A DNA stretch of 64,000 bases. Source: Hormoscilla sp. GM7CHS1pb (lineage in GTDB: Bacteria; Cyanobacteriota; Cyanobacteriia; Cyanobacteriales; Desertifilaceae). Each line of letters begins with the position of its first letter. Position 1 is the stretch's first letter. Positions 26,377 to 34,152 of this stretch are shown in pieces. The notes beneath the pieces were generated by a model. It made no database searches. It was not told the DNA's origin and saw nothing but the letters and a program-made list of their open reading frames with translations. The position numbers and the translations under genes were made by a program. The stretch lies in contig JACONN010000003.1 in the NCBI GenBank assembly GCA_014323675.1, forward strand, positions 434,001 to 498,000, read 5' to 3'.

Positions 26377-26760
26377 ATGTCGTACAGTCTAGACTTAAGG
26401 CAAAAAGTTATAACTTATCTAGAGAATGGTGGCTCCATTACGAAGGCAGCGAAAATTTTTGGAATAGGACGAGCCACTATATACAGATGGTTAAATCGTC
26501 AAAACCTAGAGCCAACCAAGGTGGAACGACGTCAGAGAAAACTGGATTGGAAAGCATTAGAAAAAGATGTCCAAGAAAATCCTGATGCCAAATTGATAGA
26601 GAGAGCTAAAAAATTTGGAGTCCACCCGACTGCTATCTGGTATGCACTCAACAAAATACAAATTACCCGAAAAAAAAAAGAACTCCGGTATCGAGAAAGA
26701 AACAGAGAAGAAAGAATAAAGTATTATAGAATTTTGCCTTATCAAAATGTATGGAAGTGA
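26377..26760 (+). CDS. IS630 transposase, ORF A, copy 2
   Basis: Identical in translation to 20455-20838; helix-turn-helix half of the transposase. Confidence 0.88.
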   Translation: MSYSLDLRQKVITYLENGGSITKAAKIFGIGRATIYRWLNRQNLEPTKVERRQRKLDWKALEKDVQENPDAKLIERAKKFGVHPTAIWYALNKIQITRKKKELRYRERNREERIKYYRILPYQNVWK

Positions 26761-27220
26761 AAGTCTTGTATTCATTGATGAGTCAGGGTTTGAGGATATT
26801 CAGTCTTGTATTTATGGATGGTCGAAAAAAGGTAAAAAAGTGTATGGAGAAAAACAAGGGAAACGGGGAACCAGAGAAAATTTAGTAGCAGGACGAAGAA
26901 AAAAAGAAAAAGATTTAATTGCGCCAATGTTATTTAGAGGTAGTCTAAATGCTGATGGTATGATCGGTTGGTTAGTAAAATATTTATTACCGGAATTAAA
27001 AATTATTTCAATATTAATCATGGACAATGCACCTATTCATAGAAAGAACGTGATTAGAGATTTAGTAGAGTCAGCAGGTCATAAAGTATTATTTTTGCCA
27101 AAATACTCTCCCGACCTCAATGATATTGAGCATGATTTTAGTGCCTTAAAGAGAGCCAGAATGTATGCACCTGTAGGCACATCTTTGGATGAAGTTATCC
27201 GGGATTATTGTGCTATTTAG
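26747..27220 (+). CDS. IS630 transposase, ORF B, copy 2
   Basis: Identical in translation to 20825-21298; contains the DDE residues in FIDESGF, IMDNAPIH and YSPDLNDIEH. Confidence 0.88.
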   Translation: MYGSESLVFIDESGFEDIQSCIYGWSKKGKKVYGEKQGKRGTRENLVAGRRKKEKDLIAPMLFRGSLNADGMIGWLVKYLLPELKIISILIMDNAPIHRKNVIRDLVESAGHKVLFLPKYSPDLNDIEHDFSALKRARMYAPVGTSLDEVIRDYCAI

Positions 27221-27429
27221 TGCTGTCTCATTGTTATTTAAAACGACTATAACTGTTCGCACTGAAATCCAGGTTATTGACTCTACTTCACTGACTGCGG
27301 GATGATTTCCTCTAGTTACTTCGTTGTATACCTCCTGAGGAATAATAATCTCTCCAAAAACATCCCGTAGGATATCCAGTTTTCCCACCTTTGCCAATTC
27401 GCTCAGAGGAGTGGTGTCGGAAACAACGA

Positions 27430-27726
27430 TCATTTCTTGTATTTCTCCAGGGTACGCATAGCTTGGGCAACTTCCTGCTGTAATTCTTCCCGCGTCATGT
27501 TTGGAAATGGTGAGATGTCATAGGCACTCATCAAGTCGGAAAGTTGCCACCGATCGATCCCTAGCAGGTGTGCTGCTAGTCCGGCGCTGATATCAGCATG
27601 TCGCAGTAATGTCATTACATAGGCTTCCTTGGCTTTGCTCTCTGCTTCTAACCTGATGGAGTCGGGGATATCGCCAATGGGTAAGGTGAACTTTACCTCT
27701 GTATGTTTTTGTATCTTTACAGTCAT
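27430..27726 (-). CDS. UPF0175-family antitoxin
   Basis: 98 residues. The core motif (HADISAGLAAHLLGIDRWQLSDLMSAY) matches UPF0175 antitoxins, which are commonly paired with DUF3368 toxins. The next gene, overlapping by 4 nt, is the toxin interrupted by IS630. The antitoxin appears intact although its toxin is destroyed. It presumably binds DNA through the helix-turn-helix and the toxin through its C-terminal tail. Confidence 0.85.
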   Translation of the reverse strand: MTVKIQKHTEVKFTLPIGDIPDSIRLEAESKAKEAYVMTLLRHADISAGLAAHLLGIDRWQLSDLMSAYDISPFPNMTREELQQEVAQAMRTLEKYKK

Positions 27727-27825
27727 AGATCGCGATCGGGGTAATGATTTACCTTTTCATTATAGTTTTCTTCGAGTGCTACATCAGTGGGCGAACATCG
27801 CCTCTGTTCTATGTGCCGATCCCTT

Positions 27826-27850
27826 CGTTCCCATGCTCTGCCTGGAAACG
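27826..27850. repeat. CGTTCCC palindrome, copy 6 (imperfect)
   Basis: CGTTCCCATGC...GCCTGGAAACG; one arm is mismatched. Confidence 0.6.
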
Positions 27851-27936
27851 CGCAGTTGAGGCTCCCGCCTCTGGTTACAAGCCGCTCTAAAGGTCTTGCT
27901 GATGTCACGCAGGTGGGAGGATCTGCCTCTAGGATC

Positions 27937-27961
27937 CGTTCCCAGTCTCTGGCTGGGAACG
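27937..27961. repeat. CGTTCCC palindrome, copy 7
   Basis: CGTTCCCAG/CTGGGAACG, near-perfect; 87 bp from copy 6, with a GAGGCTCCCGCCTC hairpin unit between them. Confidence 0.75.
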
Positions 27962-28014
27962 AGAATAACACGGATAGTTCGTGTTTCTCGATCTAGCTCT
28001 TTAGGCAAGCACTT

Positions 28015-28401
28015 CTAATGTGTTGCTGGGGGTTCCATCTCCTGGAATTGCTCAATTGTTCCGGGGACTTGCATGGAAGTTGATGCGGAACGTCCCGCCC
28101 AACCTAGGAGTTTCAGTTGCTCGTCGTTTCGTTGGGTCACGGCTTCAGCATAGTTTATATCGGACTTGAGCAGACCAGTCAATTTTTTCAGCACTTTGTT
28201 TTTAGTCGTCACCGCTTGTTCTGCTGCTGATTTGGCGGTCAGCACCTGATGTTGGGCTGATTTGAATTCGTTCAGGACGTTTTGCAGTTGTTCGACGGGA
28301 ATGACCGGAGCAGGATATACTTCGCTATTGGCGGTAAAGCCTGAGATCGTGTTTTGTGCCAAGGTGGCTATTTACATTTCCGACTTAGGGAAGGTTGCCA
28401 T
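28015..28401 (-). pseudogene. Truncated fibronectin-type-III-associated hypothetical protein with internal stop
   Basis: ATG at 28401 with GAGGTG upstream starts ATFPKSEM, then TAA at 28374-28372, then continues in the same frame as IATLAQNTISGFTANSEVYP. The likely change is AAA to TAA. The rest is helical (NVLNEFKSAQHQVLTAKSAAEQA) and ends soon after LLGWAGR, where relatives continue into a fibronectin III domain. It is thus short at the 3' end too. The remaining frame could start at TTG 28362, but I consider it broken. Confidence 0.65.
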
Positions 28402-28589
28402 TTTCGTTCACCTCAATTATTTGTCCGTTACTCATAGTCTAGACTGATATCCCCATGTTACTGGAGCCAGTGTGGGCAGAATCGCAAGTGTTACATTATC
28501 TTAGGCATTACAGGTGGGTCTGGTGTAGTATGCTCCCGATGACCCATGACCTACTGGCTGTCGTTTCACTGGGTGGCAGATTTGCACCA

Positions 28590-28725
28590 GAGCAAATCTG
28601 CTTTGCGGCAGAGCATATCTGCTATGCTTTGGTCCAGAGCAAATATGCTTTGCGGTCAAATAAATATGCTTTGGTCCAGAGCAAATATGCTTTGCGGTCA
28701 AATAAATATGCTTTGCCACAGGGCA
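28590..28725 (+). repeat. 42-bp tandem repeat (built from 21-bp half units)
   Basis: Two perfect consecutive 42-bp units at 28627-28668 and 28669-28710, beginning CTTTGGTCCAGAGCAAATATG. Degenerate 21-bp half units flank them on both sides. Unit length again is a multiple of 21, as in the minisatellite at 8960-9295, although the sequence differs. Confidence 0.85.
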
Positions 28726-29196
28726 AACTCGTTTATACTGGCGACTGGAACGCACCAAGGGAGGCTTCACTTCCAGTCACAAGGCAATGGGCCTTACCGG
28801 TAAAGCCGATGCCACCCACGGGACAGGACAGGAGGCAGAGCCACCGAACGCATATCGGAGGCTCTGCCTCCAGTCACAAGGCTAGGGGCCCTACTGAAGG
28901 GACCGGTAGTAACATGTTTTCTGGAGAGGAAGGACGACCTGGAATACCCTCCACATCTAATATTCTTTCTATCGCTGCCGGTGATTTATGAGCGCGGGCG
29001 ATGCTACTACGGGGGTTACGGGGCTGCATGCCGATATTTTACTTAACTTTAAAAATATTTCTTTGCAAAAGTTTACGCGATTGGGAGATATTCTGGGTTT
29101 TTTTGAGCTAATCTGGTTAGAGAGAATTCTCCATAAGGAATAATTAAGCGAATAGACAGGAAAAAAACCCCTTCTTATTAGCAGATATATAGTTTT

Positions 29197-29234
29197 GCTA
29201 ATATAAGTGAGGAAGCCTCAAGTCCCAGATGCCA
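29197..29234. repeat. Dispersed repeat segment A, copy 1
   Basis: GCTAATATAAGT-AGGAAG followed by CTCAAGTC-CAGATGC; matched at 31353-31389. Segment B (29387-29420) matches the bases that follow directly in the second copy. Confidence 0.75.
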
Positions 29235-29243
29235 GCAAAGGCA

Positions 29244-29385
29244 GGGTGTGGTCACAAGTAGTTGATAATCGGGGCGACTGGCATTCTTGCGCAAATGATG
29301 ACATCACAAGATAGATGTCCTTCCCAAATGCTTCGCCCTGCACCCCACGAGGTCTCCCCCGTACCAACTGTTTTTGACCACACCC
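29244..29385. mobile_element. 142-bp MITE with 11-bp inverted ends and 9-bp target duplication
   Basis: The ends are GGGTGTGGTCA (29244-29254) and its exact complement TGACCACACCC (29375-29385); weaker matching continues for about 25 bp. The 9-bp GCAAAGGCA is found directly before (29235-29243) and after (29386-29394). The related unoccupied site at 31353-31425 has segments A and B joined, which confirms an insertion. No coding capacity, so it is non-autonomous. No matching transposase gene was seen in the window. Confidence 0.88.
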
Positions 29386-29386
29386 G

Positions 29387-29420
29387 CAAAGGCACGCTAA
29401 GACTATTCTGTAAGACTGGT
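29387..29420. repeat. Dispersed repeat segment B, copy 1
   Basis: CAAAGGCACGCTAAGACTAT followed by TCTGTAAGACTGGT; two mismatches from 31392-31425. Confidence 0.75.
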
Positions 29421-29534
29421 TCGGTAGTAACAGGCTTTCTGAGGAGGGAAAACGACCACTATTGACAATCCCTGCTGATTATCTTATTACCCATGATACG
29501 GCCCATGCCTTTTTATTCACAAATTCACAAAAAA

Positions 29535-29616
29535 ATGCCTAAAAAAAAGTACATTGTCGCCCTTACTCCAGAAGAACGGGAGCATCTAGAGCAGTTCGTA
29601 AAAAGCAGTATGTAAG
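29535..29616 (+). pseudogene. Transposase N-terminal scrap
   Basis: ATG followed by PKKKYIVALTPEEREHLEQF then VKSSM and TAA, resembling the start of IS630-type transposases of cyanobacteria. Nothing further of the protein is seen; a fragment only. Confidence 0.55.
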
Positions 29617-29691
29617 GTGGGTCTCAAAACTGTCCGGAGTATTGTGCTTCAAAGTACAGCCGTTCATCATCAAGGACGATAGGGAGTTGGA

Positions 29692-30045
29692 TTGGCACAA
29701 AGTAAAATATACACCACGGGACCTTGGATGGTGCCAATTGCTCAGACTTTCAAACTGCTAGTGATTCACCAAGATCGGGTGGTGGAATTGCCAAAGAATG
29801 CGACAGCGATCGCAGGTAGTCCGTTTTGCCCTTATAGTGCCGTCACATATGGTCGGTCTGTCTTGACTTTCCAGGGGCATCCAGAGCATAAAAAGACCTA
29901 TACACAAGCACTAATGCGGCGTCGAAAAGACGTCATAGAAGAAAGGGTGCTCTCGGCTGGCTTACGTTCACTGGATGACAACATTGATGCTCAACTAATC
30001 GCGAAATGGGTTGTCAATTTTATTCAGCAAGATCGTGGAGAATAA
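29692..30045 (+). pseudogene. Class I glutamine amidotransferase, C-terminal fragment
   Basis: PWMVPIAQTFKLLVIHQD, AIAGSPFCPYSA and LTFQGHPEHKK are characteristic of the C-terminal half of GATase class I proteins (GMP synthase-like). The His-Glu part of the triad is present (GHPE), but the N-terminal half with the nucleophile Cys is absent. The TTG at 29692 is therefore probably not a true start. Its TAA overlaps the ATG of the next gene by one base (TAATG), suggesting the full gene was once coupled to the transporter. Confidence 0.65.
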
Positions 30046-30995
30046 TGGAGCAAAATATAATGAACGGGAATAGAGAAATATTGAGTCAAGCACGGCCAGT
30101 GATAATGGGGTATTTTTTGGCAGTAGTTGCTACCATCATATGGGCAGGCAATTTTATCATTGCCAGGGCTTTTCACGATAATATTCTCCCGATCGGTCTA
30201 GCATTTTGGCGATGGGCGATTGCTGTGATAACATTGACACCATTTGCTGTGAGAGTGACAGTCGCAGAGTGGAAATTGGTTCAAAAACATTTCCGCTACT
30301 TGATTGTATCGGCATTGTCAGGCGTGACAGTTTTTAACACCTTGATATACATTGCAGGTCATACAACACAGGCAATGAATTTAGCCTTGATTGCCTCTTA
30401 TTCTCCCATTTTTGTTGTACTTATGTCACGCATATTTTATGGTGAGATGATTTCTTTAACCCGTACTAAAGGTATCTTAGTTACGGTAATTGGTGTTGTT
30501 TTGTTGCTTACAAAAGGATCGTTAGAGAAGCTACTGAATATTTCCTTTGCAATTGGCGATCTATATATGTTGTTGGCAGCCATAATCTTTGCTGCCTATA
30601 CCATGCTCGTTAAGCGTAAGCCACCCACCATGGGAATGATAACCTTCACTCTATCTACTTTTAGCTTAGGACTGTTGTTCTTGATACCTTTCTATGCACT
30701 GGAATGTTGGATTTATCATCCTGTTGTCTTCAATCCTTCACTAATACTTGCGTTACTATACATTGGGATTCTCTCATCGGTAGTGGCATTTCTTGCGTGG
30801 AATAAGGCGATTACTTTAATCGGTCCTTCCCGCACAGCCTTCATATATTACCTAATTCCGATCTTCAGTGGCATTGCTGCATGGCTTCTTCTAGGTGAGG
30901 CAATTACCTTCGTGCATATCTTCAGTATGTTACTGATCGTCTTCGGTATTATCATGACTAACCGCATGGAGAATGGCTTTGCAGATCGATCGTGA
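30045..30995 (+). CDS. EamA-family (DMT superfamily) transporter
   Basis: 316 residues from ATG 30045, with GTGGAG upstream; ATG at 30060 is an alternative. Ten hydrophobic segments arranged as two five-helix EamA repeats (for example GYFLAVVATIIWAGNFIIAR and IGDLYMLLAAIIFAAYTMLV). Members export amino acids, metabolites or drugs; the substrate is unknown. The gene follows the amidotransferase remnant by translational overlap. No membrane-helix gaps or stops. Confidence 0.9.
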   Translation: MEQNIMNGNREILSQARPVIMGYFLAVVATIIWAGNFIIARAFHDNILPIGLAFWRWAIAVITLTPFAVRVTVAEWKLVQKHFRYLIVSALSGVTVFNTLIYIAGHTTQAMNLALIASYSPIFVVLMSRIFYGEMISLTRTKGILVTVIGVVLLLTKGSLEKLLNISFAIGDLYMLLAAIIFAAYTMLVKRKPPTMGMITFTLSTFSLGLLFLIPFYALECWIYHPVVFNPSLILALLYIGILSSVVAFLAWNKAITLIGPSRTAFIYYLIPIFSGIAAWLLLGEAITFVHIFSMLLIVFGIIMTNRMENGFADRS

Positions 30996-31077
30996 ATTTT
31001 TGTAGTGTGAACGTGTGAACGAGTCGCATAGTAGGCTGGGTTGAGGAAGGATCGCTCTTTCGCAGGCACTCCGATGC

Positions 31078-31138
31078 GTTAAACTAAGAATTGACTGGGC
31101 TCTGGATGCCGAAGCTTAGTTAGATACGGCGATCGCGT
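31078..31138. repeat. 61-bp direct repeat, copy 1
   Basis: Begins GTTAAACTAAGAATTGACTG and ends GCGATCGCGT; matches 34965-35026 with a few differences. A shorter, degenerate piece occurs at 33816-33846. Confidence 0.75.
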
Positions 31139-31149
31139 CCATATTTTCT

Positions 31150-31169
31150 CGTTCCCGGGCCTGGGAACG
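31150..31169. repeat. CGTTCCC palindrome, copy 8 (short)
   Basis: CGTTCCCGGGCCTGGGAACG; nearly perfect and lacking the usual spacer. Confidence 0.7.
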
Positions 31170-31352
31170 TGCAGTTGAGGCTCTGCCTCCAGTCACAAGC
31201 AGATCGCTCTACCGGTGTCCAACAGTAAGCCTTTCAGGCGCGATCGGCAGCACGACCGGTAGTAACGGGCTTTCTGGGGAGGGAACTTGGAATACCCCCT
31301 ACCTCTAATTATCCCATAGTCGCTACTTATTGGCAGAAAAAAGGATAGTTGT

Positions 31353-31425
31353 GCTAATATAAGTAAGGAAGGCTCAAGTCACAGATGCGGACAAAGGCAC
31401 CCTAGGACTATTCTGTAAGACTGGT
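31353..31425. repeat. Dispersed repeat A+B, unoccupied MITE site
   Basis: Segments A and B are adjacent here with only three bases between, whereas at 29197-29420 the MITE separates them. This is the empty-site control for the MITE. Confidence 0.8.
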
Positions 31426-31710
31426 AAAGCAGTTTATGGAAGGGGATATTAACTGTAAGTAGGAAAACTGGAGGTAAATTATGAATGAAACAACATCTGA
31501 GGCGGAGCGGACGGTCACAAGCAGACTGTTCTACCGGTAAAGCCGATGCCACGGCTTCGCTAAGAGCACCCGTTGGCAGCCAGAGACTGCGAAGGAGAGT
31601 AAGGATAGACCTCCAGCGAGCCTTGTCGCAAAAGAGGGTATTAAGCTGTCGCGCATTAAATTGCAGAGGTCGAAAAGCTGAGACCATTGTTCTCAATAGC
31701 TTTCCCCATT

Positions 31711-31742
31711 TTGAATTTTGAAGAAAAAATTTTGAATTGCTT
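31711..31742. repeat. 32-bp direct repeat, left copy
   Basis: TTGAATTTTGAAGAAAAAAT followed by TTTGAATTGCTT; one mismatch to 33526-33557, same orientation. The repeats bracket a three-gene cassette. Confidence 0.85.
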
Positions 31743-31751
31743 AAAAATATT

Positions 31752-32117
31752 ATGTCAACTGCGAGTTTTTCCAATAACGTCACATCCAAAGCCATATCGA
31801 TTGGAAATGCTGCCTTTAAGTTTCTTGGGGACGAAATTTTTCTTCCTGTTGTATACGCCAAAAAGGATGTCGCCAAGGTCAAGCTGAAGAGTTTACAGAT
31901 TGAGACTTCTGATGGTATTGGTGTGGGCCGACAATTAAAAATCAAGATTGAGGGATTAAAGGAGTTGATGTACAGTCCGAAACTTGACATTACCGGTTTC
32001 GGAGCGCTGGCCTATCCGAATACACCTGTTTTGGTTTCAGCAGAAGTAAAAACAGTAAATACGGACACTACAGACGAAGACCTCTTCTTTTTAGAAACGA
32101 GGCCAATACCAGCTTGA
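31752..32117 (+). CDS. Hypothetical protein, cassette gene 1
   Basis: 121 residues from ATG 31752 (MSTASFSNNVTSK). I recognise no family. It is soluble, without signal peptide or membrane segment, and mixed alpha/beta by eye (KDVAKVKLKSLQIET, LKIKIEGLKELMYSP, LVSAEVKTVNT). No close ribosome-binding site is apparent; it starts ten bases after the left 32-bp repeat. The next gene follows at 39 nt in the same direction, so it is probably co-transcribed. Base composition is lower in GC than the housekeeping genes. Confidence 0.6.
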   Translation: MSTASFSNNVTSKAISIGNAAFKFLGDEIFLPVVYAKKDVAKVKLKSLQIETSDGIGVGRQLKIKIEGLKELMYSPKLDITGFGALAYPNTPVLVSAEVKTVNTDTTDEDLFFLETRPIPA

Positions 32118-32156
32118 GGACATCCTCGAACTAGCGATCCCAGCAGTTTCAAGGTA

Positions 32157-32963
32157 GTGCTTCAAGTGACTATTGATGAAGATGACCCTACTTACGACGA
32201 TCGCTCCTTGTTCACCTATACCCATTACATTCCTTATCAGAACAAGTACTCGTACTTAGAAAGCTTCAGCATTACCCACTCTACCAACTTCTATGAAGGA
32301 CCCATCCGCAAAGACGTGAACGTCAAATTTTCCTTTGATTTTGAATTCAATATGACACAGGCTATGGACGAAATCGAAATCATAATTTACTACTTGCGGG
32401 ATGAGATAAAAAATGCTGCCAGCAAATTCAGCGATGTCTCGGCTGGGTTTGTCGCGGCGATCATCTACGATGAATTGTACCACCGCGATATCTTTGACGA
32501 TTGGCAGGATGGATCTGATCCATTTACCTTAATGGAGCAAGTTTTGATCAACCGTAGCGGTGAGGCCAATGCATTTGTGGGAAAAAAAGAATTACCAGAT
32601 CTGGATGTAACCCTGGGCTTTGGTCAGGTCAGTATTAATGGAGTGAAAGCTAGGGTAGAGAAAGGGCACATAAATGCCTCCGATATTCCAGGATACGACG
32701 ATAATCCAGATGAAGCCGCGATGAACTTTCTCCTTAATCCCAAAACTGCTCCCATTGTTGTGGCCGCAACCTTGCACCACTTGATCGCGTTCATCAACAA
32801 TGAAAATGGAGGTGCCTGGAATGCGAAAGATTATCCTCAAGCCGTTGCCTACTTTTACAGTAGTGGCTACGGTTTAAATGGAGAAATCCTCCAAAACCCC
32901 CAAAATGGGAATGAAAAGATAGACCGAATCGAGCGCCTGGAGAAGGTTATGAGCCTACAGTAA
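32157..32963 (+). CDS. Hypothetical protein, cassette gene 2, possible lysozyme-like fold
   Basis: 268 residues from GTG 32157 with AAGG upstream. The N-terminal half is beta-rich and acidic (TIDEDDPTYDD, KDVNVKFSFDFEF). From about residue 95 the order FVAAIIYDELYHRD, FGQVSINGV, VVAATLHHLIAFIN and AVAYFYSSGYG mimics soluble lytic transglycosylase/lysozyme folds: a Glu in a helix, a GQ turn, then helices with a tyrosine-rich end. This is inference from motif order, not a firm family match. No signal peptide is seen, so export, if any, would depend on a partner. Confidence 0.6.
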   Translation: MLQVTIDEDDPTYDDRSLFTYTHYIPYQNKYSYLESFSITHSTNFYEGPIRKDVNVKFSFDFEFNMTQAMDEIEIIIYYLRDEIKNAASKFSDVSAGFVAAIIYDELYHRDIFDDWQDGSDPFTLMEQVLINRSGEANAFVGKKELPDLDVTLGFGQVSINGVKARVEKGHINASDIPGYDDNPDEAAMNFLLNPKTAPIVVAATLHHLIAFINNENGGAWNAKDYPQAVAYFYSSGYGLNGEILQNPQNGNEKIDRIERLEKVMSLQ

Positions 32964-33052
32964 TTAACCAGTATACTCGACAAAAAATACAGTTCTTACT
33001 ACGTGCATCCTGTTAGCAGGAGAGCGAACACTGTAGTTTTGTTCCCTCGAAA

Positions 33053-33529
33053 ATGAAGAACATGAATTTTAAGGCTATTATCACGATCGCGAGAAATATA
33101 GGCTCAAATTTACAAATCTACGGTGTCTTTTCGGGGTGGTTATTTGTCAGTTTCCTTATGGTTTATGACTATTGCTATGAAGTTACCCACCCACCGACTG
33201 GATTTATTCCTAGTAGTTATGAGCCTCCTAATTTGGCTCTAGTCGTAATTTTGTTAACTATTATGGGACTCGAGCTGATGTTCGTCTATTGGGTATTGCG
33301 TGCATTGAAAGGAGGACATCGCATACTCCGAGTCACTATGTTATCGATCTTGAACTTCTTCTGGACTATCCTTTCAGCTTTGATGAGTGGGACTCGACCA
33401 CCAGAGCCTCTATTGTGGCATTTTGGTTGGCTTCTATTACTAGAAATAATTTTGGTTGTGGATGTTGTTATATTCTCAATCATACGTTTTATTCATTCTC
33501 TCTATCGAGCGATCAAGTCACATCTTTGA
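33053..33529 (+). CDS. Four-helix membrane protein, cassette gene 3
   Basis: 158 residues with four strongly hydrophobic segments (about 23-39, 61-83, 93-110 and 121-145) and basic ends. No family recognised. Size and topology are holin-like or immunity-protein-like. It follows the lysozyme-like gene by 89 nt; its stop TGA (33527-33529) is inside the right 32-bp repeat. Together with genes 1 and 2 it could form an enzyme plus membrane partner system; inference only. Confidence 0.6.
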   Translation: MKNMNFKAIITIARNIGSNLQIYGVFSGWLFVSFLMVYDYCYEVTHPPTGFIPSSYEPPNLALVVILLTIMGLELMFVYWVLRALKGGHRILRVTMLSILNFFWTILSALMSGTRPPEPLLWHFGWLLLLEIILVVDVVIFSIIRFIHSLYRAIKSHL

Positions 33530-33557
33530 ATTTTGAAGAAATAATTTTGAATTGCTT
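33526..33557. repeat. 32-bp direct repeat, right copy
   Basis: 31 of 32 bases match 31711-31742. The copy overlaps the last codons of cassette gene 3. Confidence 0.85.
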
Positions 33558-33561
33558 GTCC

Positions 33562-33801
33562 TCAGAGTTGCGGAGTTGGGTCTCGCTTCCTAATTAACCT
33601 ACGTCCCGGACGCGCTAGTCGCACCTTCTGGGACACACCGCTACGCGCCCATTTTAATACAATTGGATCGTCGGCTCCGGATAAATCCACGTCTTGAACG
33701 CGAAGTATATCTACATTGGGATTTTGACGCAGAACACCACGGATAATATGGTTGTTAAAGTTCTCGTCAGCCAGTAATTTTACCATATTATATGGGTGCA
33801 T
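33562..33801 (-). pseudogene. Truncated DUF5615 (PIN-like) toxin copy
   Basis: The first 45 or so residues (KLLADENFNNHIIRGVLRQN) are nearly identical to the DUF5615 toxin at 35031-35384, after which the frame runs into unrelated basic sequence (SQKVRLARPGRR). DNA identity spans about 33659-33795 against 35259-35390. A partial duplicate with no usable C-terminal half. Confidence 0.8.
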
Positions 33802-33879
33802 CTCACTTTCGTAATTTAGCCCGCTTAGTTAGAGATGGCGATCGCGGGAAAAAACGCTCGCTTAATAGAGGAACAATTT

Positions 33880-34128
33880 ATGCAAACCCAAGAAATCATT
33901 ACAAACCCTATATCTACAACCAGCAATGTTCGAGAACAAATCCGTCAAGAAATTGAACAAGTACCGGATGAAATTTTGGAGAGCGCTTTAGAGTTTATTC
34001 TCTTTCTCAAGTCTCGTTATTCTGACTCATTAATGGCAAAACAGACACCCTCTACGGGGGCATCAATCCTCAAAACACTGGAACGCATTGGTAAATGGGA
34101 AGGGGATGACTTTGATGAGTGTTTATAG
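33880..34128 (+). CDS. DUF2281-like antitoxin, orphan
   Basis: 82 residues from ATG 33880, preceded by GAGGA; a longer reading from 33835 lacks a ribosome-binding site. REQIRQEIEQVPDEILESAL and EFILFLKSRY match DUF2281/VapB-like proteins, and GKWEGDDFDECL is the usual tail. No toxin gene follows; the next genes are an UPF0175/DUF3368 pair. Probably a stranded antitoxin. Confidence 0.75.
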   Translation: MQTQEIITNPISTTSNVREQIRQEIEQVPDEILESALEFILFLKSRYSDSLMAKQTPSTGASILKTLERIGKWEGDDFDECL

Positions 34129-34152
34129 TTAGTGCATAATTGAGGCAAAAGC

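Larger units (their letters stand above)
26305..27249 (+). mobile_element. IS630-family insertion sequence, copy 2
   Basis: 945 bp with TA duplications at 26303-26304 and 27250-27251. It carries the same inverted ends and two ORFs as copy 1. It is inserted in the minus-strand DUF3368 toxin gene, and removing it restores that gene, which fixes the boundaries. Confidence 0.95.
26004..27433 (-). pseudogene. DUF3368 PIN-like toxin gene interrupted by IS630 copy 2
   Basis: ATG at 27433 opens MIVVSDTTPLSELAKVGKL and runs to about 27252. Sequence then resumes at 26304 with SDPQKILDLQAE, ALLLIAK and ends SPRLYQEVLAEAQE at 26004. Removing the element plus one TA gives 483 bases, exactly 161 codons in frame, and WISVRTVSDPQ at the join. 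That is the size of the related intact toxin at 34410-34895. The ATG overlaps the antitoxin stop (ATGA). Confidence 0.9.
28402..29534. other. Long repeat-rich intergenic region
   Basis: Contains the 42-bp tandem repeat, GAGGCTCTGCCTCCAGTCACAAG-type units near 28764 and 28857, a CCGGTAGTAAC...TTTCTGG unit near 28903 that recurs at 29420 and 31257, and the MITE. The long open frame at 28455-28991 is repeat-driven (heptads SKYALRS) and I do not call it a gene. Confidence 0.6.
30996..31751. other. Repeat-rich intergenic region
   Basis: Contains a 61-bp repeat (31078-31138), a CGTTCCC palindrome (31150), the CCGGTAGTAAC unit (about 31257), unoccupied MITE site segments A+B (31353-31425) and the 32-bp direct repeat (31711-31742). 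A short open frame (31485-31721) has no family resemblance. The upstream part from 31480 includes GGAGGTAAATT followed by ATG, but that frame closes after about 15 codons. Confidence 0.55.

Noticed and set aside
20383..27249. Composite transposon formed by the two IS630 copies
   Set aside because: IS630-type elements duplicate TA at each copy and the two show independent TA duplications, so they inserted separately.
28455..28991. 178-codon open frame as a gene
   Set aside because: Most of it is made of the 42-bp repeat and dispersed GAGGCTCTGCC units; no family resemblance or ribosome-binding site.
29692..30045. Functional glutamine amidotransferase
   Set aside because: The catalytic Cys half is missing; only the C-terminal half is coded.
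31485..31721. 78-codon open frame upstream of the cassette
   Set aside because: Rich in repeats (GGTCACAAGCAGA, CTACCGG) and without family resemblance.
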